NCBI RefSeq assembly: GCF_014639875.1
Contig: NZ_BMGD01000001.1
Location: forward strand, 496,001-560,000
Direction of reading: 5' to 3'
DNA: 64,000 bases
Source of the DNA: Blastomonas aquatica
Lineage (GTDB): Bacteria; Pseudomonadota; Alphaproteobacteria; Sphingomonadales; Sphingomonadaceae
Below the pieces are notes generated by a model that made no database searches, was not told the origin of the DNA, and saw nothing but the letters and a program-made list of their open reading frames with translations. Below, one piece after another: positions 48,709 through 57,612 of the stretch. The translations under genes were made by a program, and so were the position numbers. How positions within the stretch are numbered: position 1 is the stretch's first letter; each line of letters starts with the position of its first letter.

Positions 48709-49947
48709 GTGACGGTGGCGGCAGAGCAGAAGAGCTTTTTCCATCCCGATGTGCTGTCGAACCCCTTTGCCTTCTATCAGGAGCACATCCCCACCCAGCC
48801 GGTCTATCACGACACGGCAAGCGGGCTGTACCTCGTGCTCAGCCACAAGCTCGTCAGCGAGGCGACCGCGCGTACGGACGAGTTTTCGAACAATTTCCAG
48901 GCGGTGCTGTCAGGCGCGCGGTCCGAGGATCCCGAGGTCAAGGCGATCCTGGAGGGGGGATGGCCGCAGGTTGATACGCTGCTAACCGCCGATCCGCCGG
49001 TGCACACCCGGTTCCGCAAGCTCGTGAATCTGGCGTTCTCGGCTCCCCGAGTGAACAAGCTGGAAGCGCATATCCGCGAGATCGCGCGCGACCTGATCGA
49101 TGATATGCTTGCCAAGGATGACGTCGATTTCGTCCGCGATTTCGCGATGCCGCTGCCGATCCGGATGATCTCCGAGCAACTGGGGCTGACGCATGAAGAC
49201 CCCGGCACGATCAAACGCTGGACCGACGCGTTTGTCGATCGTCTCGGCGGCATGGTGCCGCTTGAACGGGAACTGCAGTGCGCGCGCGAGGTCGTCGAGT
49301 TCCAGCACGCGATCAAGGCACAGATGGATCTGCGCCGCGCCAACCCCACCGACGACCTGCTGTCCGATCTGGTTCACGCGCAGGTCGAGGGTGAGCGGCC
49401 GCTCAATGACGGCGAGCTGCTCTCGATCGTGCAGCAGCTGCTGGTCGCAGGCAACGAGACCACCACTGCCACGCTGGCCGAAGGGATCATCCTGCTGGCG
49501 CGCAACCCGGGCGAACTCGCCAAGGCCAGGACCGACCCCAAGATCATCCCCAACATGATCGAGGAAATGCTGCGGCTGGCCAGCGCCTCGTCGGGAATCT
49601 GGCGGGTGATGAAAGCCGACGCCGAGCTTGGCGGAGTCACGCTGCCCAAGGGCGCGATGGTGATGATGCGATATGCCGCCGCCAACCGCGATCCCGAACG
49701 CTATCAGGACCCCGACCGGTTCATCGCCGATCGCGCCAATGCCCGCACGCATCTGGCCTTCGGGCGCGGCATCCACATGTGCGTCGGCAACATGCTGAGC
49801 CGCAAGGAAATGACCGTGGCGTTCGAGGAACTGCTGCCGCGTATCAGCGCCATCACGCTGACCAACGAGGCAGCGATCGCCTATCATCCCAACATGATGC
49901 TGCGCGGCCCTTCGTCGGTTCCCGTGCGCTTCGAGCATGCGTTATGA
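48709..49947 (+). CDS. Cytochrome P450
   Basis: 412 residues of a bacterial class I P450. Haem-ligand motif AFGRGIHMCVGNMLS (Cys about 358), I-helix AGNETTTATLAEG with the acid-alcohol pair replaced by E-T-T, and ExxR in MIEEMLRLA. It starts at GTG 48709 with GGGAG upstream. It needs a ferredoxin and reductase, none of which adjoins it. It overlaps the acyl-CoA dehydrogenase gene by ATGA, so it probably hydroxylates the compound later degraded as a CoA ester. Confidence 0.92.
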   Translation: MTVAAEQKSFFHPDVLSNPFAFYQEHIPTQPVYHDTASGLYLVLSHKLVSEATARTDEFSNNFQAVLSGARSEDPEVKAILEGGWPQVDTLLTADPPVHTRFRKLVNLAFSAPRVNKLEAHIREIARDLIDDMLAKDDVDFVRDFAMPLPIRMISEQLGLTHEDPGTIKRWTDAFVDRLGGMVPLERELQCAREVVEFQHAIKAQMDLRRANPTDDLLSDLVHAQVEGERPLNDGELLSIVQQLLVAGNETTTATLAEGIILLARNPGELAKARTDPKIIPNMIEEMLRLASASSGIWRVMKADAELGGVTLPKGAMVMMRYAAANRDPERYQDPDRFIADRANARTHLAFGRGIHMCVGNMLSRKEMTVAFEELLPRISAITLTNEAAIAYHPNMMLRGPSSVPVRFEHAL

Positions 49948-51035
49948 ATTTCGATTACGATGAAAGCCAGTTGCTGTTCCGTGCGTCGGTCGAACGGTTT
50001 CTGGACGGCAGCGACATCGCCGCACGCAAGGCGCAGCGTGCGCACCCCGGCGGCATCGATCGCGCGCGCTGGCAGGCGATGGCCGAGCTGGGGCTGACAG
50101 CCATGGTCCTGGGCGAGGACAAAGGCGGACTTGGCAGCAGCACGCTCGATCTGGTCGCGGTGGGCGAGAGCTTCGGCCTACGGATTTCCTCGGACAGCTG
50201 GCTCGAAAATGCAGTGCTGCCGGTGGCGCTGGCGGGAGCGGGACTGCCCGAAGGTCATGCGGTGATCGACGCGTTGGCAGGCGGCGAGGCGATCGCCGCG
50301 CTGGCGCTGTTCGAGCCGCAGGGACGGCATCTTGCGACACCGCGCGGAACCACCGTGAAGCCATCCGGTTCGGGCTATAGCCTGAGCGGCGACAAGACCT
50401 TCGTGATCGGGGGGATGGCTGCCGACTGGCTGCTGGTGAGTGCCATGCACGGACCGCAGCCCGCGTTGTTTCTGGTCGCCGCCGATGCGCCGGGCGTATT
50501 CCGGCGCGGACACCGGATCATCGATGGCAACATCGCGGCCGAAATTCAGTTGCGCGGGTGCGAAGTATCCTCCGAGGCAAAGCTCGACCTGGACTGGAGC
50601 GCGGTCGAGCAGGTGCTGTCCACAGGCAGGCTCATCGCCGCCTCCGAGATGACCGGACTTGCGCAGCGCCTGTTCGACGATACGCTCGTCTATGTCCGCC
50701 AGCGCGAACAGTTCGGCCAGCCGATCGGCCGGTTCCAGGCGATCCAGCATCGCATGGTCGATTGCTACGCGCTGGTCGATCAGTGCCGCAGCGCGCTGAT
50801 CGCGGCGGTCACGGCGGGCGATGCTGCGTCGATCGCGGGGATGAAGGCCGTTGTCGCCGAATGCGCGCTGCAGATCGGGCGCGAGGCGATCCAACTGCAC
50901 GGCGGCATGGGGACGACCGACGAGCTTGAAATCGGCCATGCCCACAAGCGGGTGCTGCTGTTGTCGCAATGGCTTGGCGATCCGGCGAGCGGGCTCGATA
51001 CATTTGCGCGCGACGTTTCGAGGGTGGCAGCATGA
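49944..51035 (+). CDS. Acyl-CoA dehydrogenase family protein (subunit of a likely heteromer)
   Basis: 363 residues, shorter than usual homotetrameric enzymes. The N-terminal helical domain begins MNFDYDESQLLFRASVERFL; the C-terminal FAD-binding helices carry REQFGQPIGRFQAIQHRMVD and LHGGMGTTDELEIGHAHKRV. Start overlaps the P450 stop. A second ACAD at 54218-55426 shares the operon. Paired, unequal ACADs of this kind form alpha2beta2 enzymes in actinobacterial steroid side-chain degradation; the pairing here is inferred. Confidence 0.9.
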   Translation: MNFDYDESQLLFRASVERFLDGSDIAARKAQRAHPGGIDRARWQAMAELGLTAMVLGEDKGGLGSSTLDLVAVGESFGLRISSDSWLENAVLPVALAGAGLPEGHAVIDALAGGEAIAALALFEPQGRHLATPRGTTVKPSGSGYSLSGDKTFVIGGMAADWLLVSAMHGPQPALFLVAADAPGVFRRGHRIIDGNIAAEIQLRGCEVSSEAKLDLDWSAVEQVLSTGRLIAASEMTGLAQRLFDDTLVYVRQREQFGQPIGRFQAIQHRMVDCYALVDQCRSALIAAVTAGDAASIAGMKAVVAECALQIGREAIQLHGGMGTTDELEIGHAHKRVLLLSQWLGDPASGLDTFARDVSRVAA

Positions 51036-51424
51036 ACGTGGCAATTCCGGTGGCCGAAGGGCTGTGGACCGACGAGGCCGAGCCCCGCCTGATCGGCGGG
51101 CAGCACCGCCTAACCGGTGAGATCGTCTTCCCCATGCTGCAGGGTGATGCTGCGCAGCATTTCGATGCATTTCCGCTGTCGCGCACCGGCACATTGTGGT
51201 CGTGGACCAGCCAGGGTTTCCGCCCAAAATTGCCGCCTTATGCCGGCCCCGAGGCCTTCACGCCGTTCCTGATCGGTTATGTCGAGCTTCCCGGCCAGGT
51301 GATCGTCGAAACGCGGATCGAAGGGGCCAGCCTTGCTGATCTGAAGCTGGGGATGCCCATGGAGCTGGTGCTCACCGAGTTCGCACCGGGGCGCTCCACA
51401 TTCGCCTTCAGGCCAGCACCATGA
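51032..51424 (+). CDS. DUF35 OB-fold protein, thiolase partner
   Basis: 130 residues. PRLIGGQHRLTGEIVFP is the position of the rubredoxin-like zinc ribbon in this family, but the cysteines are absent; the rest is the OB-fold with YAGPEAFTPFLIGYVEL and TRIEGASLADLKLGMPMELV. DUF35 proteins hold acyl-CoA for a thiolase-like partner, here probably 51530-52675. ATG 51032 overlaps the ACAD stop. Confidence 0.87.
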   Translation: MNVAIPVAEGLWTDEAEPRLIGGQHRLTGEIVFPMLQGDAAQHFDAFPLSRTGTLWSWTSQGFRPKLPPYAGPEAFTPFLIGYVELPGQVIVETRIEGASLADLKLGMPMELVLTEFAPGRSTFAFRPAP

Positions 51425-51439
51425 CTCGCCCCACCCTGC

Positions 51440-51499
51440 CCGTTTGTCCCGAGCCTTTCGGCTGGCTTGCCAGCCAGCCGAGGGGCTCGGGACAAACGG
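51440..51499. repeat. CCGTTTGTCCCGAGC/GCTCGGGACAAACGG element, short copy
   Basis: CCGTTTGTCCCGAGCC at the left and GGGCTCGGGACAAACGG at the right, with a GGCTGGCTTGCCAGCCAGCC hairpin inside. Longer relatives are at 59499-59618 and 61074-61191. It separates the DUF35 and thiolase genes. Confidence 0.85.
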
Positions 51500-51529
51500 A
51501 CGGTGGCAGTGTTTGAAAGGCTTAAGCGC

Positions 51530-52675
51530 ATGACCAACGTCCAGATCATCGGCGCTGGCATCCATCCGTTCGGGCGGACCGAGGACCGATCGGGCCGCGA
51601 TCAGGGGGTGTTCGCGGTGCGGCAGGCGCTCGCCGATGCAGGCCTTGAATGGACCGACATCGAATGCGCCTATGGCGGCTCCGAAGGCGCGGGCAATGCC
51701 GATATCATGGTCAACGAACTCGGCCTGACCGGCCTGCCCTTCATCAACGTCTCGAACGGTTGCGCGACCGGCGGCAGCGCGTTGTCTTCGGCGCGCAATG
51801 CTGTCGCCGCAGGGCAATGCGACATCGCGCTGGCGGTCGGGTTCGACAAGCACCCGCGCGGCGCATTCAATGCCAAGCCCGGCGACTGGGGCCTGCCCGA
51901 ATGGTATGGCGAAACCGGGATGATGCTGACGACGCAGTTCTTCGCGATGAAAATCCAGCGCTACATGCAGCTCCACGGCATCCGCCGCCGGACCCTGGGC
52001 ATGGTCGCCGAAAAGGCGTTCCGCAACGGCACTTTGTGCGATCACGCCTGGCGGCGCTCGCCGGTCGATCTCGATACCATCCTCAACGCGCCGATGGTCA
52101 ACGATCCGCTGACCAAATACATGTTCTGCTCTCCGGCCGAAGGCGCGGTGGCGCTGATCATCGCCTCGGAAAAGAAGGCGCGCGAACTGGGCGCGGACGG
52201 GGTCAGGATCGCCAGCATCGCGGTGCGCACCCGCCCGCCCGGATCGTTCGAGGTTTTTGCGCCCGCGATCAGCGTCGAGCGGGGCGGCAAGCCAACCGAG
52301 CTCGCCAGCAAGGCGGCTTACGAGGCCGCCGGCATCGGTCCCGAGGACATCGATGTCGCACAGCTGCAGGACACCGAATCGGGCGCGGAAATCATGCACA
52401 TGGCCGAGAACGGCTTTTGCGCGGATGGCGAGCAGGAGCAATGGTTCGCCGAACGCCGCACCGAACTCAACGGACAATTGCCGGTCAACACCGATGGCGG
52501 CTGCCTGGCGTGCGGCGAGCCGATCGGCGCATCGGGGCTGCGGCAGGTTTATGAAAACACCGTGCAACTGCGCGGACGCGGCGGCGCGCGGCAGGTGCCG
52601 GGCAATCCCAAGACCGCCTACAGCCATGTCTATGGCGCGCCTGGCCTGTCAGCCGTGGCGATACTGGAGCGATAG
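51530..52675 (+). CDS. Thiolase-fold protein (SCP-x/lipid-transfer type), non-canonical active site
   Basis: 381 residues of the thiolase superfamily, lipid-transfer-protein branch. The nucleophile-region Cys is present in NVSNGCATGGSAL. The region that normally reads G-H-P has GEP in LACGEPIGASG, and the usual C-terminal catalytic Cys is replaced (YGAPGLSAVAILER). Such changes are seen in Ltp-type retro-aldolases, which work with a DUF35 partner, so C-C cleavage of a side chain is plausible. Start at ATG 51530 after GAAAGG. Confidence 0.88.
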   Translation: MTNVQIIGAGIHPFGRTEDRSGRDQGVFAVRQALADAGLEWTDIECAYGGSEGAGNADIMVNELGLTGLPFINVSNGCATGGSALSSARNAVAAGQCDIALAVGFDKHPRGAFNAKPGDWGLPEWYGETGMMLTTQFFAMKIQRYMQLHGIRRRTLGMVAEKAFRNGTLCDHAWRRSPVDLDTILNAPMVNDPLTKYMFCSPAEGAVALIIASEKKARELGADGVRIASIAVRTRPPGSFEVFAPAISVERGGKPTELASKAAYEAAGIGPEDIDVAQLQDTESGAEIMHMAENGFCADGEQEQWFAERRTELNGQLPVNTDGGCLACGEPIGASGLRQVYENTVQLRGRGGARQVPGNPKTAYSHVYGAPGLSAVAILER

Positions 52676-52678
52676 GAT

Positions 52679-53449
52679 ATGGGAATGATGCAGGGCAAGG
52701 TGGCGCTGATTTCGGGCGGCGCAGAAGGCATCGGCGCGGCGACCGGGCGGCGGATCGTTGCCGAGGGTGGCAGCGTGGTGCTGGGCGATATCCAGATCGA
52801 CAAGGCCAGGGCACTGGCGGCAGAGCTTGGCGATCATGCGGTTGCGGTGCCGCTCGACGTGCGCGATCTTGCGCAATGGGAAGCGGCGGTGCAGACCGCG
52901 CTGGACACCTTCGGCAAGCTCACCCATCTCGCCAATATCGCTGGCATATCCGAACCCGGCGCGGTGCCCGATGTCGATCTGGACAGCTGGAGCCGCACGA
53001 TCGACATCAACCTGGGTGGCACGTTCAACGGGTGCCGCACGGCGATCCCTGCGATGGCGGCATCGGGCGAATCCGGCGCGATCGTCAACATCGGATCGAT
53101 GCTCGCGCTGCGCGTCGGCGCGGAATTTGCCGCCTATTGCGCGTCGAAGGCAGCAGTAACCGCGCTCACCAAGACCATCGCGCTCGATTGTGCCGCAAAG
53201 AAACTGCCGATCCGCGCCAACACGGTGCACCCCGGCGCCATCCGCACGCCGATGTTCGAACGCTATCTCGAGGCGCTGCCCGGCACGGTGGAAGAGGTCG
53301 AGGCGATGTTCGCCGCCAACCACCCGATGGGCCGTGTCGGCGAGGCGGTAGAAGTGGTCAACGCCATCGTGTTCCTGCTGTCCGATCAGGCCAGTTTCAC
53401 CACCGGAGTCGATTTTACCGTCGATGGCGGTGGCCATTTCCGTAGCTGA
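52679..53449 (+). CDS. SDR-family oxidoreductase
   Basis: 256 residues. SGGAEGIGAATGRRIV cofactor motif, LGDIQID with Asp after beta-2, ANIAGISEPGAVPD and the catalytic AAYCASKAAVTALTK Y-x3-K. ATG 52679 comes 3 bp after the thiolase stop (ATAGGATATG). It probably oxidises a hydroxy-acyl-CoA or alcohol in the same pathway. Confidence 0.88.
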   Translation: MGMMQGKVALISGGAEGIGAATGRRIVAEGGSVVLGDIQIDKARALAAELGDHAVAVPLDVRDLAQWEAAVQTALDTFGKLTHLANIAGISEPGAVPDVDLDSWSRTIDINLGGTFNGCRTAIPAMAASGESGAIVNIGSMLALRVGAEFAAYCASKAAVTALTKTIALDCAAKKLPIRANTVHPGAIRTPMFERYLEALPGTVEEVEAMFAANHPMGRVGEAVEVVNAIVFLLSDQASFTTGVDFTVDGGGHFRS

Positions 53450-53464
53450 AAGGCAGATTGAGGC

Positions 53465-54214
53465 ATGGCTGAACGGATCGATGCGCATTTCGTCGCGGCG
53501 GGCAAATATCACGATATCGACTTCGCCCGGCTCGAGGTGCTCAAGCTGCTCGCCGAGCACGACAATATCCGCACCACCGTGGCGCACGACTATAATGGCG
53601 TGGGCGACCGGCTGCCTGCGTGCCGTTTCCTTGTCACCTATACCTGCGACCTGATGCCATCTGCGGCCGAGACGCAGGCGATCGCATCCTTCCTTGAGGC
53701 CGGGGGCCGCTGGCTGGCGCTGCACGGCACCAACTCGATCCTGCGCTTCACCGACGCCGGGGTCGACAGCCCCGAAGAGCGTCCCGACGTGATGCAGATG
53801 CTGGGCACCCAGTTCAAGGCACACCCGCCGATCGGCGCGCCGTTCACGGTTCAGATGGTCGACGGCGACCATGATGTGACGCGGGGCATTGCCGATTTCG
53901 ATGTCGTCGACGAACTGTATCTGATGAAACAGGTGAGCGATATCCGAACGCTGGCGCAGACCCGGTTTGCCGGCGAGGCGACCGGCTTTGTCGATGCAAA
54001 CTGGCCCGAAACGATCGTGCCGGTGATCTACACCCGTGCGATCGGTGGCGGCGGCATCCTCTACAACACCTTGGGCCATTGCCGGGGGCATTACGACCTT
54101 CCGGGCATGCAGGACTTCTACCCGCATCCCGAAAAATGCGCGTGGAATTACCCGATTTATTACGAACTGTTGCGCCGCAGCATCATCTGGGCGACCGGAA
54201 ATGGCGGGATTTGA
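53465..54214 (+). CDS. ThuA-like domain protein
   Basis: 249 residues. The class-I glutamine-amidotransferase-like fold of ThuA is suggested by HFVAAGKYHDIDFARLEVLK, GGRWLALHGTNSILRFTD, PFTVQMVDGDHDVTRGIADF and the C-terminal GGGGILYNTLGHCRGHYDL. ThuA domains occur in sugar and lipid catabolic operons without a settled enzyme activity. It is 15 bp after the SDR and 3 bp before an ACAD, so it belongs to the operon. Confidence 0.82.
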   Translation: MAERIDAHFVAAGKYHDIDFARLEVLKLLAEHDNIRTTVAHDYNGVGDRLPACRFLVTYTCDLMPSAAETQAIASFLEAGGRWLALHGTNSILRFTDAGVDSPEERPDVMQMLGTQFKAHPPIGAPFTVQMVDGDHDVTRGIADFDVVDELYLMKQVSDIRTLAQTRFAGEATGFVDANWPETIVPVIYTRAIGGGGILYNTLGHCRGHYDLPGMQDFYPHPEKCAWNYPIYYELLRRSIIWATGNGGI

Positions 54215-54217
54215 TAC

Positions 54218-55426
54218 ATGGACATGGATTTCACCTCCGATGAACTGGACTTCCAGACCGAGGTGCGCAGCTTCCTGAAATCGCACCTCACGGATCGTCT
54301 GATCGATGGCGCACGGCGAACCCCGGGCGTGTTCGTCGAGCCCGATATCGGCCTCGAATGGCAGCGTACCCTTCATGAGAAGGGCTGGCTGGCGACGCAC
54401 TGGCCGGTCGAGGATGGCGGCACGGGCTGGACATCGGTGCAGCGCTACATCTTCGAGAAGGAATGCGCTCATGCCGGCGCGCCCGCGTTGCCGGTGTTGG
54501 GACTCAAGCTGGTCGGGCCGGTGATCTGCCGCTTCGGCACGCCCGAACAGAAGGCGCGCTTTTTGCCGCGCATTTTGACTGCCGAGGATTACTGGTGCCA
54601 GGGCTATTCCGAGCCGGGATCGGGATCCGACCTTGCCAGCCTCAAGACCCGGGCGGTGCTGCACGGCGGTGAATACCGCATCAACGGCTCCAAGATCTGG
54701 ACCACGCACGCGCATTACGCCAACTGGATCTTCTGCCTGGTGCGCACCGATGCGGACGCCTCGGCGCAGCGCGGAATCACCTTCCTGCTGGTGCCGATGG
54801 ACCAGCCGGGAATCAGTGTCACCCCGATCATCACCATGGCGGGCGACCATGAGGTCAACCAGGTGTTTTTCGACGATGCGATGAGCGCAGCCGAAAACCG
54901 CATCGGCGACGAGGGCCAGGGCTGGACCATCGCCAAGTTCCTGCTCGAAAACGAACGCGGCGGATCGTGCTTTGCACCCAAATTACTGGTCGATATCGAG
55001 CGGCTGATGGTGACCGCGGGTTCGGTGCCCAGCGGCAGCAATGGCGCGCTGGCGCACGACCCCGGCATCGCGCGCAAGCTTGCCTCGCTGCAGTTGCGCG
55101 CTCGCGCCTTCGAGATCAGCGAACTGCGCATCCTTGCCGAAATTGCCAAGGGCAGGCCGCCGGGACCGCAGACATCGCTGATCAAATTGTTCTCCGCCAA
55201 CCTGCGGCAGGAGCTCGACACTCTGGCGATGGAAATCCACGGGCTGAACGGGCTTCAGCTCCCCGAAGAGCGCCCGCTTTATGGCAATGAGGCACCCGAA
55301 CCGGTGGGATCGATCGACGCGCAGATGGCGGCGGGACGCTATCTCAACTCGCGCGCCTGGACGATCTTTGGCGGATCGGACGAGGTGCAGAAGAACATCA
55401 TCGCCAAGACCGTGCTGGGGCTCTGA
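54218..55426 (+). CDS. Acyl-CoA dehydrogenase family protein
   Basis: 402 residues, full length. YWCQGYSEPGSGSDLASLKT and GSKIWTTHAHYANWIFCLV are the classical ACAD signatures, and the C-terminus ends in RAWTIFGGSDEVQKNIIAK. It probably pairs with 49944-51035 to introduce a double bond in an unusual acyl-CoA. The ATG at 54218 has no strong Shine-Dalgarno but is only 3 bp from the ThuA stop. Confidence 0.93.
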   Translation: MDMDFTSDELDFQTEVRSFLKSHLTDRLIDGARRTPGVFVEPDIGLEWQRTLHEKGWLATHWPVEDGGTGWTSVQRYIFEKECAHAGAPALPVLGLKLVGPVICRFGTPEQKARFLPRILTAEDYWCQGYSEPGSGSDLASLKTRAVLHGGEYRINGSKIWTTHAHYANWIFCLVRTDADASAQRGITFLLVPMDQPGISVTPIITMAGDHEVNQVFFDDAMSAAENRIGDEGQGWTIAKFLLENERGGSCFAPKLLVDIERLMVTAGSVPSGSNGALAHDPGIARKLASLQLRARAFEISELRILAEIAKGRPPGPQTSLIKLFSANLRQELDTLAMEIHGLNGLQLPEERPLYGNEAPEPVGSIDAQMAAGRYLNSRAWTIFGGSDEVQKNIIAKTVLGL

Positions 55427-55435
55427 AAATTAGCA

Positions 55436-55571
55436 AATCCTCCCCTGAAAGGGGAGGGGGACCACGCAGTGGTGGAGGGGCAGCGGTATTGCGCATCGGG
55501 TCGATCGACGCATAATCCCGCATCCCCTCCGTCAGTCCTGCGGACTGCCACCTCCCCTGAAGGGGAGAATT
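55436..55571. repeat. CCTCCCC/GGGGAGG palindromic element, copy after ACAD
   Basis: AAATCCTCCCCTGAAAGGGG on the left, GGTGGAGGGGCAGCGG and CATCCCCTCCGTCAG in the middle, CTCCCCTGAAGGGGAGAATT on the right. It is the same family as the element inside bchB. Confidence 0.88.
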
Positions 55572-55609
55572 TGAAGGTCAGCACAAACCACAACCAAGGA
55601 GAGCCCCCC

Positions 55610-56521
55610 ATGGGCACCACCCAGATCATGTACCGCCCCGGCCTGATGCAGGGTGAGCGGATCCTCGTTACCGGAGGCGGCACGGGCCTGGGCAAGGTGA
55701 TGGCCGAGGCGTTCGCCTATCTGGGAGCCGAGGTGCACATCTGCGGGCGGCGCGGCGCGGTGCTCGAGGCAACCGCTGACGAACTGATGACCCGGCACGG
55801 CGGCACGGTCGGTGCGCATCCCTGCGACATCCGCAACCCGCAGGCGATCGATGCGATGGTCGAGCAGATCTGGTCGCAGCACGGGCCGCTCACCGGCCTC
55901 GTCAACAACGCGGCGGGCAACTTCGTCAGCCGCACCGAGGATCTCAGCGTCAATGGCTTCAACGCCATCTCGGACATCGTGTTTCGCGGCACCTTCTACA
56001 TCACCCACAACATCGGCAAGCGGATGATCGCCGAGAACATTCGCGGCAATTTCCTCGCGATCCTCACCACCTGGGTGTGGAACGGCGGGCCGTTCACCGT
56101 GCCGTCGGCGATGTCCAAGGCAGGTATCAACGTGATGACGCAGTCCCTCGCCACCGAATGGGGCCGCTATGGCCTGCGTTTCAACGCGATCGCGCCGGGC
56201 ACCTTCCCCACCAAGGGCATGACCGAGCGGCTTTCGCCCGGCAATGCGCAGGGGCTGCAGGGGCAGAACGCCGACCGCAGCAACCCGATGGGCCGGGTCG
56301 GCGAAATGCACGAGCTCGCCAACCTGGCGGTGCTGCTGATGGGACGCGGTGCGGGCTATATCAACGGCCAGACCATCGCCATCGACGGCGCGGGCTATCA
56401 GGCCAATTCGGGCAATTTCTACCAGAGCCTGTCGCGGATGGATGACCAGCAATGGGCCGATATGGCCGCACAGATTCGCGGTGCGAACGCCAAGGACAAG
56501 GCGGCGCGGACCACCGATTGA
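55610..56521 (+). CDS. SDR of the 2,4-dienoyl-CoA reductase type
   Basis: 303 residues. TGGGTGLGKVMAEAFAYLGA and CGRRGAVLE (Arg after beta-2) suggest NADPH; VNNAAGNFVSRTEDLS and GTFPTKGMTERLSPG match peroxisomal-type dienoyl-CoA reductases, which lack the classical Tyr. AAGGAG precedes ATG 55610. It would reduce conjugated double bonds in an acyl-CoA, in keeping with the two ACADs upstream. Confidence 0.87.
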   Translation: MGTTQIMYRPGLMQGERILVTGGGTGLGKVMAEAFAYLGAEVHICGRRGAVLEATADELMTRHGGTVGAHPCDIRNPQAIDAMVEQIWSQHGPLTGLVNNAAGNFVSRTEDLSVNGFNAISDIVFRGTFYITHNIGKRMIAENIRGNFLAILTTWVWNGGPFTVPSAMSKAGINVMTQSLATEWGRYGLRFNAIAPGTFPTKGMTERLSPGNAQGLQGQNADRSNPMGRVGEMHELANLAVLLMGRGAGYINGQTIAIDGAGYQANSGNFYQSLSRMDDQQWADMAAQIRGANAKDKAARTTD

Positions 56522-56616
56522 TCCCATCGCACGAAAATACCAACATTCCGTAGCGTTGCAGCCCGGTCTGACATACTCTTCGCGGAGGAGAGCAGGATCG
56601 AATCAGAGGGAAAACC

Positions 56617-57432
56617 ATGATCGAGACACCACGTCATTTCACCGAGAAGGCCGAAGGCCGCAACAATCCGGTCAACACGCTGGCGCAGCGCGTTACCATC
56701 CGGCGGGTCGAGGACATCCGCGATGCCGCGGTGGCACTGCACGAAATGTCACAGACCCGGGGCTTTCGAGTCGCTGCCTGCGATGACATCTCGTCCAAGG
56801 AACCGATGATCGATGCCGATGGCGCGATCATCAACGGCGAGATCTTCGGCTGGATGGCCGACGGCGAACGCTGGTGGGAGGATACAAGGCTGGCGCTGAA
56901 CTCGCCGCTGCCCCGCGCCTGCCGCTATGAGAGCGAGCCCTTCTGGTGCAACGAGCATGGCATCTTTGGCCGCTGGCGCAACGAATATCTCGAAGAGATG
57001 GACCTTACCGATTTCCAGAAACGCTCATTGTGCCATGCCGCGATCATGGTGCCGGTGCACCTGCCGTTCGGCCAGATCGGATCGGTCAGCTTCACCCCGC
57101 TCGACAAGAGCCTGACCGACCTGTCCGAACCGTTCGAGAAGCACGCCGATCTGATGGCGGCGATGACGCGGCGGTTCATCGCGGGCTACGTCACGGTGAT
57201 GCGCACCAAGCGGCGGATTCCGGCGGACTGCATGCTGTCCAAGCGTGAGGTCGAATGCCTGCGCTGGGCGGCGATCGGCAAGACCGACAAGGAAATCAGC
57301 ATGATCCTCGACCGCAGCCACGCCACCATCCGCTACCACATCCACCGCGCCGGCGAGAAACTCGACGCGGTCAACCGCAGCCAGACGATCTTCAAGGCCG
57401 GGCAACTGGGTTATCTGGGCGCGAGTGATTGA
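56617..57432 (+). CDS. LuxR-family transcriptional regulator
   Basis: 271 residues. The C-terminal LuxR helix-turn-helix is LSKREVECLRWAAIGKTDKE followed by ATIRYHIHRAGEKL. The N-terminal ~180 residues resemble an autoinducer-binding domain by position and by FWCNEHGIFGRW and MVPVHLPFGQIGS, but standard AHL-pocket residues are not obvious. No luxI is nearby, so it is a LuxR solo, perhaps sensing a substrate or intermediate of the surrounding catabolic genes. Confidence 0.87.
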   Translation: MIETPRHFTEKAEGRNNPVNTLAQRVTIRRVEDIRDAAVALHEMSQTRGFRVAACDDISSKEPMIDADGAIINGEIFGWMADGERWWEDTRLALNSPLPRACRYESEPFWCNEHGIFGRWRNEYLEEMDLTDFQKRSLCHAAIMVPVHLPFGQIGSVSFTPLDKSLTDLSEPFEKHADLMAAMTRRFIAGYVTVMRTKRRIPADCMLSKREVECLRWAAIGKTDKEISMILDRSHATIRYHIHRAGEKLDAVNRSQTIFKAGQLGYLGASD

Positions 57433-57439
57433 GGCTCAT

Positions 57440-57604
57440 AAATCCTCCCCGAGCTTGTCTCGGGGAGGGGGACCGCCGACCGGAGGTCGGTGGTGGAGGG
57501 GAAGCGGGATGGCACACCCGTTGATCGGCATCACGATCCTGTTGCCCCTCCACCACCCGCTGCGCGGGCGGTCCCCCTCCCCCAGCAAGCTGGGGGAGGA
57601 TTTT
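57440..57604. repeat. CCTCCCC/GGGGAGG palindromic element, copy after luxR
   Basis: AAATCCTCCCCGAGCTTGTC on the left, GGTGGTGGAGGGGAAGCGGG and CCCCTCCACCACCC in the middle, CAAGCTGGGGGAGGATTTT on the right. It lies between the regulator and the convergent VOC gene. Of the family copies it is the closest to a full symmetric element. Confidence 0.9.
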
Positions 57605-57612
57605 ATATAGCG

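Noticed and set aside
52649-54850. 733-codon open frame on the - strand opposite SDR/ThuA/ACAD
   Set aside because: Shadow; the plus-strand genes match known families throughout.
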